In this document: positions 35,811-44,803 of the stretch, one piece after another
How positions within the stretch are numbered: position 1 is the stretch's first letter
How the letters are laid out: each line of letters begins with the position of its first letter
Assembly: GCF_005234135.1 (NCBI RefSeq)
Contig: NZ_CP039965.1
Coordinates: 620,001-684,000 of the forward strand
Length of the DNA stretch: 64,000 nucleotides
Origin: Pseudorhodobacter turbinis
GTDB taxonomy: Bacteria > Pseudomonadota > Alphaproteobacteria > Rhodobacterales > Rhodobacteraceae
Reading direction: 5' to 3'
Program-made: the position numbers and the translations under genes
Notes under the pieces: generated by a model
What the model was told of the DNA's origin: nothing
The model's database searches: none
The model's input: the letters and a program-made list of their open reading frames with translations, nothing else

Positions 35811-36764
35811 CTAGACCTGATTTGGCAACGGTTTGCCTTCGAAAAACGCATGCAGGTTTTCGACGGCCATCAAGCCCATTGCCTCTCGTACCTCAAGGGC
35901 GGCGGTGCCAAGATGCGGCAGCAGGGTCACGTTTTCCATCAACATCAAGGCAGGCGCGACCACCGGCTCATGCTCATAGACATCAAGACCCGCACCCGCG
36001 ATAACCTCATTTTGCAAGGCATCGATCAAAGCGGCCTCATCGACGATATCCCCGCGCGCGATATTGATCAGGAACGCATGCGGCTTCATCTGGGACAGCG
36101 CCTCTGCATTGATCAGATGCCGCGTTTCCGGCCCGCCGGGCACCGCAATGACCACGAAATCTGCCGCCAGCGCCTCTTCCATATCCACCTGCTCGGAAGG
36201 CATGCCGGGGTTGGCCACGGGGGAACGGTTGAAGAACCGCACCTGCATGCCAAAACCGTAATGCGCACGTTTGGCAATGGCCTTGCCGATGCGCCCCATG
36301 CCGATCACGCCAATGCTTTTGCCCGACATATGCGCGCCCAGTAATTGCGTGGGGTGCCAGCCCTCCCAAAGGCCGGCGCGTACCATCCGCTCGGCCTCTC
36401 CGGCGCGGCGGGCCGTCATCAGCATCAAAGTCAGCGCGATATCGGCGGTGGCATCGGTCACCGCACCGGGGGTATTGGTAACCACCACCCCTGCCCGCTT
36501 GGCAGCAGCAACATCAATATGATTATAGCCCACACCGAAATTCGCCAACAGCCTGCAACGGGGCGCGTGGTTTTCATCAAAAACCTGCGCATTATAGGGG
36601 TCGCCCAAAGTGGCCAGCACGGCATCATATTGATGCAGGCTGTCAACGCAGGCCTGATGCGTCATCGGCGTCACATCCTCACGGATCGTCAGTGAGAAAT
36701 AGCGCAGCGCTTCGGCCACGACCTTGCCGGGCATGGGGCGGGTTATCAGGATCTCAGGTTTCAA
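35811..36764 (-). CDS. D-2-hydroxyacid dehydrogenase (glyoxylate/hydroxypyruvate reductase-like)
   Basis: A 317-residue NAD(P)-dependent dehydrogenase. The Rossmann motif GVIGMGRIGKAIAKRA is near residues 151-166. The catalytic Arg/Glu/His set lies in NIARGDIVDE, DVYEHEP and LLPHLGTA. Substrates in this family include glyoxylate, hydroxypyruvate and glycerate. It overlaps the csaA stop by 4 bases and is third in the proC-csaA unit. With gph upstream, glycolate/glyoxylate handling is possible. Confidence 0.87.
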   Translation of the reverse strand: MKPEILITRPMPGKVVAEALRYFSLTIREDVTPMTHQACVDSLHQYDAVLATLGDPYNAQVFDENHAPRCRLLANFGVGYNHIDVAAAKRAGVVVTNTPGAVTDATADIALTLMLMTARRAGEAERMVRAGLWEGWHPTQLLGAHMSGKSIGVIGMGRIGKAIAKRAHYGFGMQVRFFNRSPVANPGMPSEQVDMEEALAADFVVIAVPGGPETRHLINAEALSQMKPHAFLINIARGDIVDEAALIDALQNEVIAGAGLDVYEHEPVVAPALMLMENVTLLPHLGTAALEVREAMGLMAVENLHAFFEGKPLPNQV

Positions 36765-37093
36765 AACAGTCTCCCTCCGTTTGGTACGTCGTGATCGGGG
36801 GTGACCAAGACCACCTCACCGTTTTCATCTGGCACCCCTAGGACAAGCACCTCGGACATGACCTTGCCAATCTGGCGCGGCGGAAAATTGACCACGGCCA
36901 TCACCTGACGCCCAACCAAACCTTCGGGCGTGTAATGCGCCGTCAACTGTGCCGAAGAGCGCTTCTCGCCCAGCTCCCCGCCGAAATCGACCCAAAGCTT
37001 GATCGCGGGCTTGCGCGCCTCCGGGTAGGGTTCGGCGCGGGTAATGGTGCCGGCGCGGATATCGAGCTTGGCGAAATCATCAAAGTTGATCAT
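36761..37093 (-). CDS. csaA: CsaA-type tRNA-binding domain protein
   Basis: A 110-residue single EMAP/tRNA-binding (OB-fold) domain, as in CsaA: FAKLDIRAGTI near the start, AIKLWVDFGGELGEKRSSAQ (residues 31-50) and MSEVLVLGVPDE near 80. CsaA proteins bind tRNA and have chaperone-like effects on export. It overlaps proC upstream and the dehydrogenase downstream by 4 bases each, so the three are translated together. No functional link to either neighbour is obvious. Confidence 0.88.
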   Translation of the reverse strand: MINFDDFAKLDIRAGTITRAEPYPEARKPAIKLWVDFGGELGEKRSSAQLTAHYTPEGLVGRQVMAVVNFPPRQIGKVMSEVLVLGVPDENGEVVLVTPDHDVPNGGRLF

Positions 37094-37893
37094 TTCCCCA
37101 GCTCCTGCGCGCGGGTGGTGGCGGCCTTGACGGTGCGCGCCATCAGGTCGGGAAGCTGCGCCATCAGCACCTCCAGCCCCGCCGCCGTGGTGCCATTGGG
37201 CGAGGTCACATTCACCCGCAACTGTTCCGCGGATTCAGGCGATTGATGGGCCAGTTCACCCGCGCCGCAAACAGTGGCCCGCGCCAACTCCATCGCCAGA
37301 TCGGGTGCAAGGCCCACGCCTTCGCCCGCCTTGGCCATCGCCTCGATCATATGGAACACATAGGCTGGCCCAGAACCCGACAGGCCGGTAACCGCGTCGA
37401 TCTGCTGCTCATCCTCCAGCCGCACCACCTTGCCGACCGCTTGCAGCAATGCCTCGGCCAAATCGAGATGCGCCGCTGTGGCCACAGGATTGCCGCAGAT
37501 CGCCGTAATCCCGCGCGCAACGGCCGCAGGTGTATTTGGCATCGCGCGGATGATCGGCGTTTGCGCGCCCAAGACCTGCTCATAATAACCAATAGTCGTG
37601 CCCGCCGCGACCGAAACGAAAAGCGTCGCGCCATTACCCAAGGCCGCAAGGCTGGGCAGGGCATCCGCCATCATCTGTGGCTTGACCGCCACCAGAACGA
37701 TCGCCGGATCGGGCGGCAAGCCCGCGTTCAACTGCACGCCGGTCGATTGCAACCATGCGCTTGGGTGCGGGTCCTGAACCCATACCGAAGCCGCGCGCAC
37801 CCCCTGCGCCAGCCAGCCTTCCAGCATCGCAGAGCCCATCTTGCCACATCCCAACAGCACCAAGCCGCGCGCGTTCACCTCTGATAAATCCAT
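37090..37893 (-). CDS. proC: Pyrroline-5-carboxylate reductase
   Basis: A 267-residue NAD(P)H-dependent enzyme making proline from 1-pyrroline-5-carboxylate. The N-terminal Rossmann motif LLGCGKMGSAMLEGWL is near residues 13-28, AVKPQMM near 70 and the signature with LSGSGPAYVF and NVTSPNGTTAAGLEVL near 168 and 229. It is the first gene of the proC-csaA-dehydrogenase unit; the 87 bases upstream should contain its promoter. Confidence 0.92.
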   Translation of the reverse strand: MDLSEVNARGLVLLGCGKMGSAMLEGWLAQGVRAASVWVQDPHPSAWLQSTGVQLNAGLPPDPAIVLVAVKPQMMADALPSLAALGNGATLFVSVAAGTTIGYYEQVLGAQTPIIRAMPNTPAAVARGITAICGNPVATAAHLDLAEALLQAVGKVVRLEDEQQIDAVTGLSGSGPAYVFHMIEAMAKAGEGVGLAPDLAMELARATVCGAGELAHQSPESAEQLRVNVTSPNGTTAAGLEVLMAQLPDLMARTVKAATTRAQELGK

Positions 37894-37980
37894 ACTGGGC
37901 CCCCTATGATTTGCCCCAGCCTAACGCGAAGAAAACCAAAGCTGTAGCCCGTATTTTCACCGGTCCGCATATGGGCGGGG

Positions 37981-38637
37981 TCACCCCTTCATCAGGTTGC
38001 CAACCAAGCCCGGAAGTTGGCGAAAATCGTTGAAGGCCGCGTCATGGGGCAAATCATGCACAGGCGTTTTGCGGTACCCTTCGGTGTAGATCAGGAAGGG
38101 CAGCTTGGCCGCATCGGCCGTCGCCGCATCCACCTCGCTATCACCGACATAGATTACGCGGTCGCGGCCCAAATCCTTGACCGCAGCCAAAAGCGGCGCT
38201 GGGTCAGGCTTGCGCACCGCAAGGCTATCGCCGCCATAGACCACGGGGAAATATTCAGCCAACCCGAGATGGCGCAACACCGCATGGGTCGGGGCGATCG
38301 GCTTATTGGTGCAGATGCCCAAGGCGCAGCCCATCTCCACCAGCTGATCCAGCGCCTTTACCACGCCGGGATAGATCACCGTCATCTCAAAAGCGGTCTC
38401 ATAGCGTTGGTTAAAACGCGCCTGCATCGGGGCATGAAGCGGCCCGTCTGGCACCTGCCCCGAAGCCTCCAGCACACAATGCAGCAGATGCCCCACACCC
38501 TTGCCGATAAATCCTTTTATCTGGGCGGGCGGCAGCACCCCAAGGCCCAATTCCTGCAAAACGGCATTGGTATTGGCCACAATATCGGGCGCGCTATCAA
38601 TCAGCGTGCCGTCAAGATCAAAGATAACAGCGATCAC
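37981..38637 (-). CDS. gph: Phosphoglycolate phosphatase
   Basis: A 218-residue HAD hydrolase. The nucleophile motif is DLDGTLIDS (residues 7-15), motif II CTNKP near 110, and motif III/IV KPDPAPLL and YVGDSEVD near 143 and 163. Gph removes phosphate from 2-phosphoglycolate. Its ATG overlaps the rpe stop by 4 bases, a common rpe-gph pairing. Confidence 0.9.
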   Translation of the reverse strand: MIAVIFDLDGTLIDSAPDIVANTNAVLQELGLGVLPPAQIKGFIGKGVGHLLHCVLEASGQVPDGPLHAPMQARFNQRYETAFEMTVIYPGVVKALDQLVEMGCALGICTNKPIAPTHAVLRHLGLAEYFPVVYGGDSLAVRKPDPAPLLAAVKDLGRDRVIYVGDSEVDAATADAAKLPFLIYTEGYRKTPVHDLPHDAAFNDFRQLPGLVGNLMKG

Positions 38638-39323
38638 AAAGCGCCCTCCGCTGCGGCCCGAATGGCGGCGATATTTGTCCCGTAAGGTGCCGGATTATCA
38701 ACCGAGCCGCCCTTGAACACGGCCGACCCCGCAACCAACACATCGGCGCCCGCCGCAGCGACCAAAGGTGCCGTTTCCGTCGTCACCCCGCCATCGATTT
38801 CAATATGGATAGGCCGGTCACCGATCATGCGGCGCAAGCGCGCAACCTTGTCGATCTGGCTATGGATGAATTTCTGACCGCCAAAGCCGGGGTTCACGGT
38901 CATCACGCAAACCAGGTCCACCATATCAAGCAGATATTCCACCGCCTCCACCGGCGTACCGGGGTTGATCGCGAGGCCAGCCTTGGCACCGGCACCCCGA
39001 ATGGCCTGCAAGGTGCGGTGGATATGCGGCCCCGCCTCAAGGTGTGCAGAAATCACATCGGCACCGGCGGCGGCAAAGGCATCGATATAGCTGTCGACCG
39101 GCGCGATCATCAGGTGAACATCCATCACCCCTTTGATATGAGGACGAATGGCGGCACAGGTTGCGGGGCCAAAGGTGATATTCGGGACAAAATGCCCGTC
39201 CATCACATCGACATGCACCCAATCCGCGCCCTCTGCCTCAATCGCGCGGCATTCCGCGCCGAAATTGGCAAAGTCGGCAGACAGAATGGATGGCGCGATT
39301 TTGATTTTGCGTGAAAACGTCAT
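38634..39323 (-). CDS. rpe: Ribulose-phosphate 3-epimerase
   Basis: A 229-residue TIM-barrel enzyme of the pentose phosphate pathway. Motifs: IAPSILSADFANFG at the N-terminus, VDVMDGHFVPN near 36, HLMI near 70 and MTVNPGFGGQKFI near 142 (metal-binding His and Asp residues are in the first three). I chose ATG 39323, with GGAG upstream, rather than the longer frame to 39344. It is followed by gph. Confidence 0.92.
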   Translation of the reverse strand: MTFSRKIKIAPSILSADFANFGAECRAIEAEGADWVHVDVMDGHFVPNITFGPATCAAIRPHIKGVMDVHLMIAPVDSYIDAFAAAGADVISAHLEAGPHIHRTLQAIRGAGAKAGLAINPGTPVEAVEYLLDMVDLVCVMTVNPGFGGQKFIHSQIDKVARLRRMIGDRPIHIEIDGGVTTETAPLVAAAGADVLVAGSAVFKGGSVDNPAPYGTNIAAIRAAAEGAL

Positions 39324-39628
39324 GGACAGCACTCCTTGGACCATTTGCTTGTGTTTCTACTGCGCATCACCACCCTAGGTAAAGCACCCCACCGTCGCTT
39401 TCTTTATGATTGAACGTCATTGAAGGGATTTACCAAGCAGCGGCGTCATGCGAGCGGCGCATTGCGGCAATGCGATAATGCCGCTCCTCGCCCATGCGCA
39501 CATCTGCTAGGTAGGCCACAACGGCGCGGGGTTGGCAAACGGCACCCCAGCCAAGGATTTCATCAATACGGGCCACAAACACCCGCAACCGGAAGGGCAT
39601 TGCTTTTCCGATATAGGAGAGTTGTCAC
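39324..39628. other. 305-base intergenic region with leader-like inverted repeats
   Basis: It separates rpe (minus strand) from a small plus-strand gene. GAGCGGCGCATT (39452-39463) can pair with AATGCCGCTC (39477-39486), with one bulged base; alternatively GCATT (39459-39463) pairs with AATGC (39469-39473). The two foldings exclude each other. Apart from this and a ribosome site at 39616-39619 I see no clear element. An open frame of 70 codons at 39420 has no coding character. Confidence 0.35.
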
Positions 39629-39787
39629 ATGACCAAAGTATCCCTCTTTCGCCGCGTCCTGAACTGGTTCACTGCAAGCAAAGGCCTGTCCGCCAAAGAC
39701 CGTGCCGCGCTGATCGAACACCGCGATGTATGGCTGGGCAAACAAAGCCGCGTTGTCGCAAACGCAGGCCGCAACTACAGCTTCTGA
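39629..39787 (+). CDS. Small protein, 52 residues, unknown function
   Basis: ATG at 39629 with GGAG at 39616-39619 opens a 52-codon frame ending TGA at 39785-39787. A strong hairpin terminator begins 20 bases later, so this looks like a self-contained small gene. The product begins MTKVSLFRRVLNWF, an amphipathic basic helix. It continues with GLSAKDRAALIEHRDVWL and ends NAGRNYSF. No membrane segment or signal. The small, basic N-terminus and solitary unit recall DUF1127-type proteins, but I see no firm family match. Confidence 0.55.
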   Translation: MTKVSLFRRVLNWFTASKGLSAKDRAALIEHRDVWLGKQSRVVANAGRNYSF

Positions 39788-39806
39788 TCCCGGGATCACC
39801 GCATAA

Positions 39807-39841
39807 AAAAAGGCCCGGGCAATCGCTGCCCGGGCCTTTTT
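39807..39841. terminator. Bidirectional Rho-independent terminator
   Basis: AAAAAGGCCCGGGCA (39807-39821) and TGCCCGGGCCTTTTT (39827-39841) form a perfect 15-base stem with a five-base loop. It ends both the small plus-strand gene and the convergent aminotransferase gene. Confidence 0.92.
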
Positions 39842-39855
39842 CATATCCTAAAGGC

Positions 39856-41253
39856 TCAAGCCGCCTTGAACAACCCGTCCTTGAGCAGTCCTTCATAGGT
39901 TTCATCCAGTGACTTGCGCGCCCGCTCAACCAGCGTGTCGATCTCGGCATGGGTGATCACCAGCGGCGGCGCGATGATCATGCGGTCGCCAACATGGCGC
40001 ATCACCAGACCATTGGCGAAACAGCGGGTCCGGCACCGCAGGCCAACCGCGCCCTCTTTACCCGCAAATTTGGCGCGCTTTGCCTTGCCCGGTGTCAGCG
40101 CCAGCGTGCCCATCAACCCTACCGAATTCGCCTCTCCTACCAGCGGATGATCAAGCAATGTCGCCCATTGCTTTGCCAGATACGGCCCGACATCATCGTG
40201 CACCCGTTCTACCAGTTTCTCCTCTTGCAGGATCCGCAGGTTTTCAAGCGCTACGGCCGCCGCAACCGGATGGCCCGAATAGGTGTAACCGTGGTTGAAA
40301 TCACCCGCGGCTGCCAATGTATTGGCGATCTCATCGCTCACCAACGAGCCGCCCATCGGAATATAGCCCGAGGTAAGCCCCTTGGCGATCGTCATGATAT
40401 CGGGACGAATGCCCATGGTTTGCGACCCGAACCAGCTTCCGGTCCGGCCAAAACCGCAGATCACCTCATCCGCGATCAGCAAAATTTCATATTTGTCGCA
40501 AATCCGCTGGATTTCCGGCCAATAGGTGCTGGGCGGAATGACCACACCGCCCGCGCCCTGAATAGGCTCGCCGATAAAGGCCGCGACATTGTCTTCGCCA
40601 AGCTCAAGGATTTTTGCTTCAAGCTGGCGCGCACGTTCCAACCCGAATTCCTCTGGCGTCATATCGCCGCCCTCGTTCCACCAATGCGGTTGGTCGATAT
40701 GGACGATGCCGGGGATAACCGGCACGCCCTGACTGTGCATCGGGGCCATGCCACCAAGGCTGCCGCCACCAAGGGTAGAGCCGTGATAGCCGTTCTTGCG
40801 CGCGATCATCACCGTCTTTTCCGGCTTGCCCTTCGAGGCCCAATAGTGGCGCACAATACGGATATTGGTGTCATTCGCTTCCGAGCCGGAGCTAGAATAA
40901 AACACATGGTTCAGCGTGCCCGGCGCCAGCTCTGCCAGCTTGGCGCTTAGCGCGATTACGGGCACATGGCTGGTCATGAAGAAGGTATTGTAAAACGGCA
41001 GCTCTTGCATCTGGCGGGCGGCAGCATCGACCAACTCTTGGCGGCCATAGCCGATGTTGACGCACCAAAGGCCGGACATCGCATCCATAATCTGATTGCC
41101 TTCGCTATCGGTCAGGGTCACGCCTTCTGCGCGGGTGATGATGCGCGCTCCGGACTCTGCCAGTTCATTCGCGTCGGTAAACGGGTGGATGTGATGTGCC
41201 GCATCCAGCGCCTGAAGCTCTTTCGTTGGCATGTGGTTTGTGATCGCAGGCAT
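39856..41253 (-). CDS. Class III omega-aminotransferase (putrescine/polyamine or beta-alanine-pyruvate type)
   Basis: A 465-residue PLP enzyme. Markers are SSSGSEANDTNIRI near 120-133, the PLP-binding Asp in ADEVICGFGRTG near 260 and the Schiff-base Lys in TIAKGLTSGYIPMG near 290. The closest types I recognise are pyruvate-dependent aminotransferases for diamines or taurine-like amines. The GntR gene lies just upstream on the same strand, and both are preceded by the same palindrome, so a locally regulated amine catabolic step is likely. The next enzyme of such a pathway is not in the window. Confidence 0.87.
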   Translation of the reverse strand: MPAITNHMPTKELQALDAAHHIHPFTDANELAESGARIITRAEGVTLTDSEGNQIMDAMSGLWCVNIGYGRQELVDAAARQMQELPFYNTFFMTSHVPVIALSAKLAELAPGTLNHVFYSSSGSEANDTNIRIVRHYWASKGKPEKTVMIARKNGYHGSTLGGGSLGGMAPMHSQGVPVIPGIVHIDQPHWWNEGGDMTPEEFGLERARQLEAKILELGEDNVAAFIGEPIQGAGGVVIPPSTYWPEIQRICDKYEILLIADEVICGFGRTGSWFGSQTMGIRPDIMTIAKGLTSGYIPMGGSLVSDEIANTLAAAGDFNHGYTYSGHPVAAAVALENLRILQEEKLVERVHDDVGPYLAKQWATLLDHPLVGEANSVGLMGTLALTPGKAKRAKFAGKEGAVGLRCRTRCFANGLVMRHVGDRMIIAPPLVITHAEIDTLVERARKSLDETYEGLLKDGLFKAA

Positions 41254-41331
41254 TGCAAACTCCTTACAAAAGGGCGCCGGATTTAACGCGTGAGAGGGGG
41301 ACAGGATGAACCCAAATTGATTGTCGTCATA

Positions 41332-41343
41332 ATATGATCATAT
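41332..41343. promoter_or_regulatory. GntR-type operator palindrome upstream of the aminotransferase gene
   Basis: ATATGATCATAT is a perfect 12-base palindrome, about 80 bases upstream of the aminotransferase start. The core TATGATCATA recurs at 42084-42093 upstream of the GntR gene. Shared sites before regulator and neighbour are typical of GntR/FCD control. Confidence 0.6.
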
Positions 41344-41372
41344 TTTTGATAGTCAATGAATTTCAAGACCGG

Positions 41373-42017
41373 TTATGCCCCCTCGACCAGTGCGGCGGCG
41401 ATCTGATCCTGACCTTGAACAATGTCATCGTGAATGGCCGCAGCAACCTTATCGGGCTGGCCTTGACGCAGGGCAGAGATCGCCTCGGCGTGCTTGTCGG
41501 GCAGGTTCAACGTGCCCTGCCGCCCGCAAACGATCCGCAAGGATGGCCCGACGCGCAGCCAAAGCCCCTGCACCATCGCGCATAGGATACCTGCGCCGGA
41601 ATGGGCATAAAGTGCTGTGTGGAAACGGTAGTTCTGTTCCAGATAGATGCGGATATCGCCTTGCTGGATGGCGTGATTGACGGCGGCGTCCATGACCTCC
41701 AACGCGTCGATATCAGCGCTGGTCACATATTTTGCGGCCAATCCGGCCAGATGCGGCTCTAATGCAGCGCGGGCAAAGGCCAGCTCTGCCAGATGTGCCG
41801 CCGTCAGCTCTGGCACACTGACACGGCGGTTTCCCTTGAATTCCAGCGCGCCCTCGGCGGTTAGCCGGCGGATCGCCTCTCGGACAGGGGTGATGCCGGT
41901 TTCCAGAACCTCGACCAAACCTTGGATCGTGACCGGCTGGCCGGGGGCCAGTTCGCCAAACAGCACCATATCGCGGATCCGGCGATACGTGATTTCATGG
42001 GTCGGCAGCTTTTCCAA
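41373..42017 (-). CDS. GntR family regulator with FCD-type effector domain
   Basis: A 214-residue regulator. The winged helix (about residues 5-70) includes TYRRIRDMVLFGELAPGQ and GITPVREAIRRLTAEGALE; the all-helical FCD ligand domain (about 80-210) has the metal-ligand Asp/His pattern. The open frame starts at TTG 42038, but a GGGGA ribosome site seven bases before TTG 42017 supports the shorter start; both are non-ATG. It sits upstream of, and presumably controls, the aminotransferase. Effector unknown. Confidence 0.8.
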   Translation of the reverse strand: MEKLPTHEITYRRIRDMVLFGELAPGQPVTIQGLVEVLETGITPVREAIRRLTAEGALEFKGNRRVSVPELTAAHLAELAFARAALEPHLAGLAAKYVTSADIDALEVMDAAVNHAIQQGDIRIYLEQNYRFHTALYAHSGAGILCAMVQGLWLRVGPSLRIVCGRQGTLNLPDKHAEAISALRQGQPDKVAAAIHDDIVQGQDQIAAALVEGA

Positions 42018-42083
42018 CAGATTTTCCCCGCATGGCAATATTGTGCAATCTAGCGAGGTTGCAGCACGAAGTCAGCCAATTTT

Positions 42084-42094
42084 TATGATCATAT
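42084..42094. promoter_or_regulatory. GntR-type operator palindrome upstream of the GntR gene
   Basis: TATGATCATAT repeats the core of the palindrome at 41332-41343, here about 65 bases upstream of the GntR start, which suggests autoregulation. Confidence 0.58.
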
Positions 42095-42105
42095 CAAGGA
42101 CAAGC

Positions 42106-43485
42106 TTACGGCCCGTAGAAGCCACCACCCGAACCCGGGAACAGCAATTCTATCTGTGGCCAGTTCACCCAAACCGCAAGCGCGCCTAATATCAACGCCA
42201 CCGCCAGAAAGATCACATCATGGGCGGCATCCCATACCCCGTGCCGCCACGCCAGCCGCGCGATTACAGGCATATAGATCAACATCGCCACCGCCTGCCC
42301 CAGCATCGCCCCTGCCAAGCCAAAGTAAAGCGCACCGATCACAAAGCCCGCCGTTTGCAGCCCCGCCTTGGCCGCGCTGACGACAAAGAACCCGCGACTA
42401 TCGCCCCGCGCCAGTGCCGCCTGATCATAGGTCAGGAAGATCACCACAATCATCTGCACCGAGCAAATCGCAACCATAACGCCACCCGCCGCGCTATAGC
42501 GCACGTCATACAGCAGGTTCACAATGAACGGCCCCGCAAGCGCCAGAACCGCAAGGCCCAAGATCAGCCCGCCTGTCACAATCCGCCGCAACCGCACAAG
42601 CCGCGCAAGGGCCACCGGGTCCACCTCGGTATGCTCTCGGTAAATCGGGATCAACACGCGCGCGGTGACCGTAGAGCCAAGCATGATCGGGAACATCGCC
42701 AGAAACGCCCCGATGTTATAGATGCCAAGCCCCTCGATCGACAGGAACTTGCCCAGAACCGCCTTATCCCCCTGCGAAACCAGAAAGCCGCAAACCGAAG
42801 ATAGAAAGATCCAAAAACCGAAATGCAACAGCTCCGATCCGGCCATTTTTTCCCAACGCAGGCGGTTCCGATCTCCCGGCATAAATGCCGTCATCAAGAC
42901 CAGACGCAGGGCCGCCGTCGCCACGCTGCCCAAGGCCAGCGACCAGACCGAACGCGTGATATAGGCCAGCACCAGCATCACCGCGATGCCCAGCAGGGTA
43001 GAGATCAGGTCAAGCACCGTCACCCGCCCCAACAGCAGATGGCGGTTGGCGGTGTGGATGCGCGTCGGCTCAAACCCGGCAAAGACAAGCGCCAAGCTTG
43101 CCACCGGCAAGATCTGCCCGATCAACGGCTGGTCATAAAATAGTGCCGCCGGATAGGCCAAGCCGCAGGCCAGAACCCACAAGATCCCGCCCCGCAAAAT
43201 CTGGATGGTCCATGCGGTGTTGAGGAAATCCGGCTCATCGCCGCGCTGGCTTTGCATAATCGCGGGGCCAACGCCCATATCGGAAAACAGCATCAGCCCG
43301 ACCAGCAACACCGTCACCAGCGCCATGATGCCGAAGGCCTCGGGGAACAGCAGCCGGGTCAGGATCAGGTTTGATATCAGCCGGAACCCCTGCGCGGCCA
43401 CAAAGGACATCGCGATCCACGCCGAACCACGCGCCGCGCGGCCCCAGATACCCGTCGTCTTGCCTGCCAAACCTGCGTTACTCAT
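42106..43485 (-). CDS. Polysaccharide flippase-like membrane protein (MOP superfamily, Wzx/PST type)
   Basis: A 459-residue inner-membrane protein with about 12-14 hydrophobic segments. The N-terminal helix region WGRAARGSAWIAMSFVAAQG (residues 14-33) and the LLFPEAFGIMALV that follows are typical of lipopolysaccharide/exopolysaccharide export proteins. These flip undecaprenyl-linked saccharides across the membrane. No glycosyltransferase genes accompany it here, so it is an isolated member. It lies between the GntR gene and formaldehyde dehydrogenase on the same strand, with a terminator separating it from the latter. Confidence 0.82.
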   Translation of the reverse strand: MSNAGLAGKTTGIWGRAARGSAWIAMSFVAAQGFRLISNLILTRLLFPEAFGIMALVTVLLVGLMLFSDMGVGPAIMQSQRGDEPDFLNTAWTIQILRGGILWVLACGLAYPAALFYDQPLIGQILPVASLALVFAGFEPTRIHTANRHLLLGRVTVLDLISTLLGIAVMLVLAYITRSVWSLALGSVATAALRLVLMTAFMPGDRNRLRWEKMAGSELLHFGFWIFLSSVCGFLVSQGDKAVLGKFLSIEGLGIYNIGAFLAMFPIMLGSTVTARVLIPIYREHTEVDPVALARLVRLRRIVTGGLILGLAVLALAGPFIVNLLYDVRYSAAGGVMVAICSVQMIVVIFLTYDQAALARGDSRGFFVVSAAKAGLQTAGFVIGALYFGLAGAMLGQAVAMLIYMPVIARLAWRHGVWDAAHDVIFLAVALILGALAVWVNWPQIELLFPGSGGGFYGP

Positions 43486-43500
43486 CCGTCACACAATCCC

Positions 43501-43526
43501 AAAAAAGGGGGCCCCACACGGGGGCC
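43501..43526 (-). terminator. Rho-independent terminator after formaldehyde dehydrogenase
   Basis: On the minus strand GGCCCC and GGGGCC (between 43510 and 43526) form a hairpin, followed after CCC by six T residues (43506-43501). It lies 35 bases beyond the dehydrogenase stop. Confidence 0.7.
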
Positions 43527-43561
43527 TCTCCAAACACATAATCACAAGCATTCAGCGCTGC

Positions 43562-44677
43562 TTAGAATTCCACCACAGCGCGGATACAATCACCCTTGTG
43601 CATCAACTCGAACCCTTCGTTAATCTGGTCCAGCGTCAGCTTATGGGTGATCATCGGGTCAATCTCGATCTTGCCGTTCATATACCAATCGACGATCTTC
43701 GGCACATCCGTACGCCCCTTGGCACCGCCAAAGGCCGTCCCGCGCCAAACGCGGCCCGTAACCAACTGGAACGGACGGGTCGAAATTTCGGCCCCTGCTG
43801 CGGCCACCCCGATGATGATGCTTTCGCCCCAGCCCTTATGCGCGGCCTCCAGCGCTGTGCGCATGACCTTGGTGTTGCCAGTGGCATCGAAAGTGTAATC
43901 CGCGCCTCCCTTGGTCAGCTCCACCAGATGCGCGACCATATCGCCCTCGACCTTGGTTGGGTTGACGAAATCGGTCATGCCGAAATAGCGGCCAACCTCT
44001 TCTTTGCTGTCGTTCAGATCAACACCGACGATCTGATCCGCCCCCGCCATCCGCAGGCCTTGGATCACGTTCAACCCGATTCCGCCCAGACCGAAGACCA
44101 CACATCGCGCGCCGATCTCAACCTTGGCGGTGTTGATCACCGCGCCGATGCCCGTAGTAACCCCACAGCCGATATAGCAGATTTTATCAAACGGCGCGTC
44201 CTTGCGCACTTTGGCCAGTGCGATTTCAGGGATAACAGTGTGATTGGCAAAGGTAGAGCAGCCCATATAGTGGTGGATCGGCGTCCCATCCAGCATCGAG
44301 AACCGCGTCGTGCCATCGGGCAATTGCCCCCGCCCTTGGGTGATGCGGATTTTCTGGCACAGGTTGGTCTTGCCCGAAAGGCAATATTCGCATTCGCGGC
44401 ATTCGGGTGTGTAAAGCGGGATAACGTGATCGCCCACTTCCAAAGTGGTCACACCCTCGCCAACCTCCAGCACAATGCCCGCGCCCTCATGGCCCAGAAT
44501 CGCGGGAAAGATGCCCTCGGGGTCGTCGCCCGAGCGGGTAAATTCATCGGTGTGACACAGGCCCGTGGCTTTGATCTCAACCAAAACCTCGCCGGCCTTG
44601 GGCCCTTCAAGATTGACCTCCATCACCTCCAACGGTTTACCGGGGGCCAGAGCAACGGCAGCACGGGTGCGCATCAT
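43562..44677 (-). CDS. adhI: S-(hydroxymethyl)glutathione dehydrogenase (class III alcohol dehydrogenase)
   Basis: A 371-residue zinc enzyme. It oxidises the glutathione adduct of formaldehyde, and its usual partner FghA is not encoded nearby. Catalytic zinc ligands are in ATGLCHTDE and GHEGAGIV, and structural zinc Cys residues in PECRECEYCLSGKTNLC. The coenzyme-binding glycines are in FGLGGIGLNVIQG. Two adjacent ATGs (44677, 44674) are possible starts. Formaldehyde arises from DMSP, methylamine and C1 breakdown in this group. The symbol adhI follows usage in Rhodobacter; frmA is equivalent. Confidence 0.92.
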   Translation of the reverse strand: MMRTRAAVALAPGKPLEVMEVNLEGPKAGEVLVEIKATGLCHTDEFTRSGDDPEGIFPAILGHEGAGIVLEVGEGVTTLEVGDHVIPLYTPECRECEYCLSGKTNLCQKIRITQGRGQLPDGTTRFSMLDGTPIHHYMGCSTFANHTVIPEIALAKVRKDAPFDKICYIGCGVTTGIGAVINTAKVEIGARCVVFGLGGIGLNVIQGLRMAGADQIVGVDLNDSKEEVGRYFGMTDFVNPTKVEGDMVAHLVELTKGGADYTFDATGNTKVMRTALEAAHKGWGESIIIGVAAAGAEISTRPFQLVTGRVWRGTAFGGAKGRTDVPKIVDWYMNGKIEIDPMITHKLTLDQINEGFELMHKGDCIRAVVEF

Positions 44678-44803
44678 AGGGGGTATCCTTTATATGTCGG
44701 TATCTTGTTTGGCAGCATCTTGCACACCAGCGCAGCCCCCTGCAAGACCAAGCCCCTGTTTTGCCCGCCATTGCCCAAAGACCGCCCATATCAGCACAAA
44801 AAC

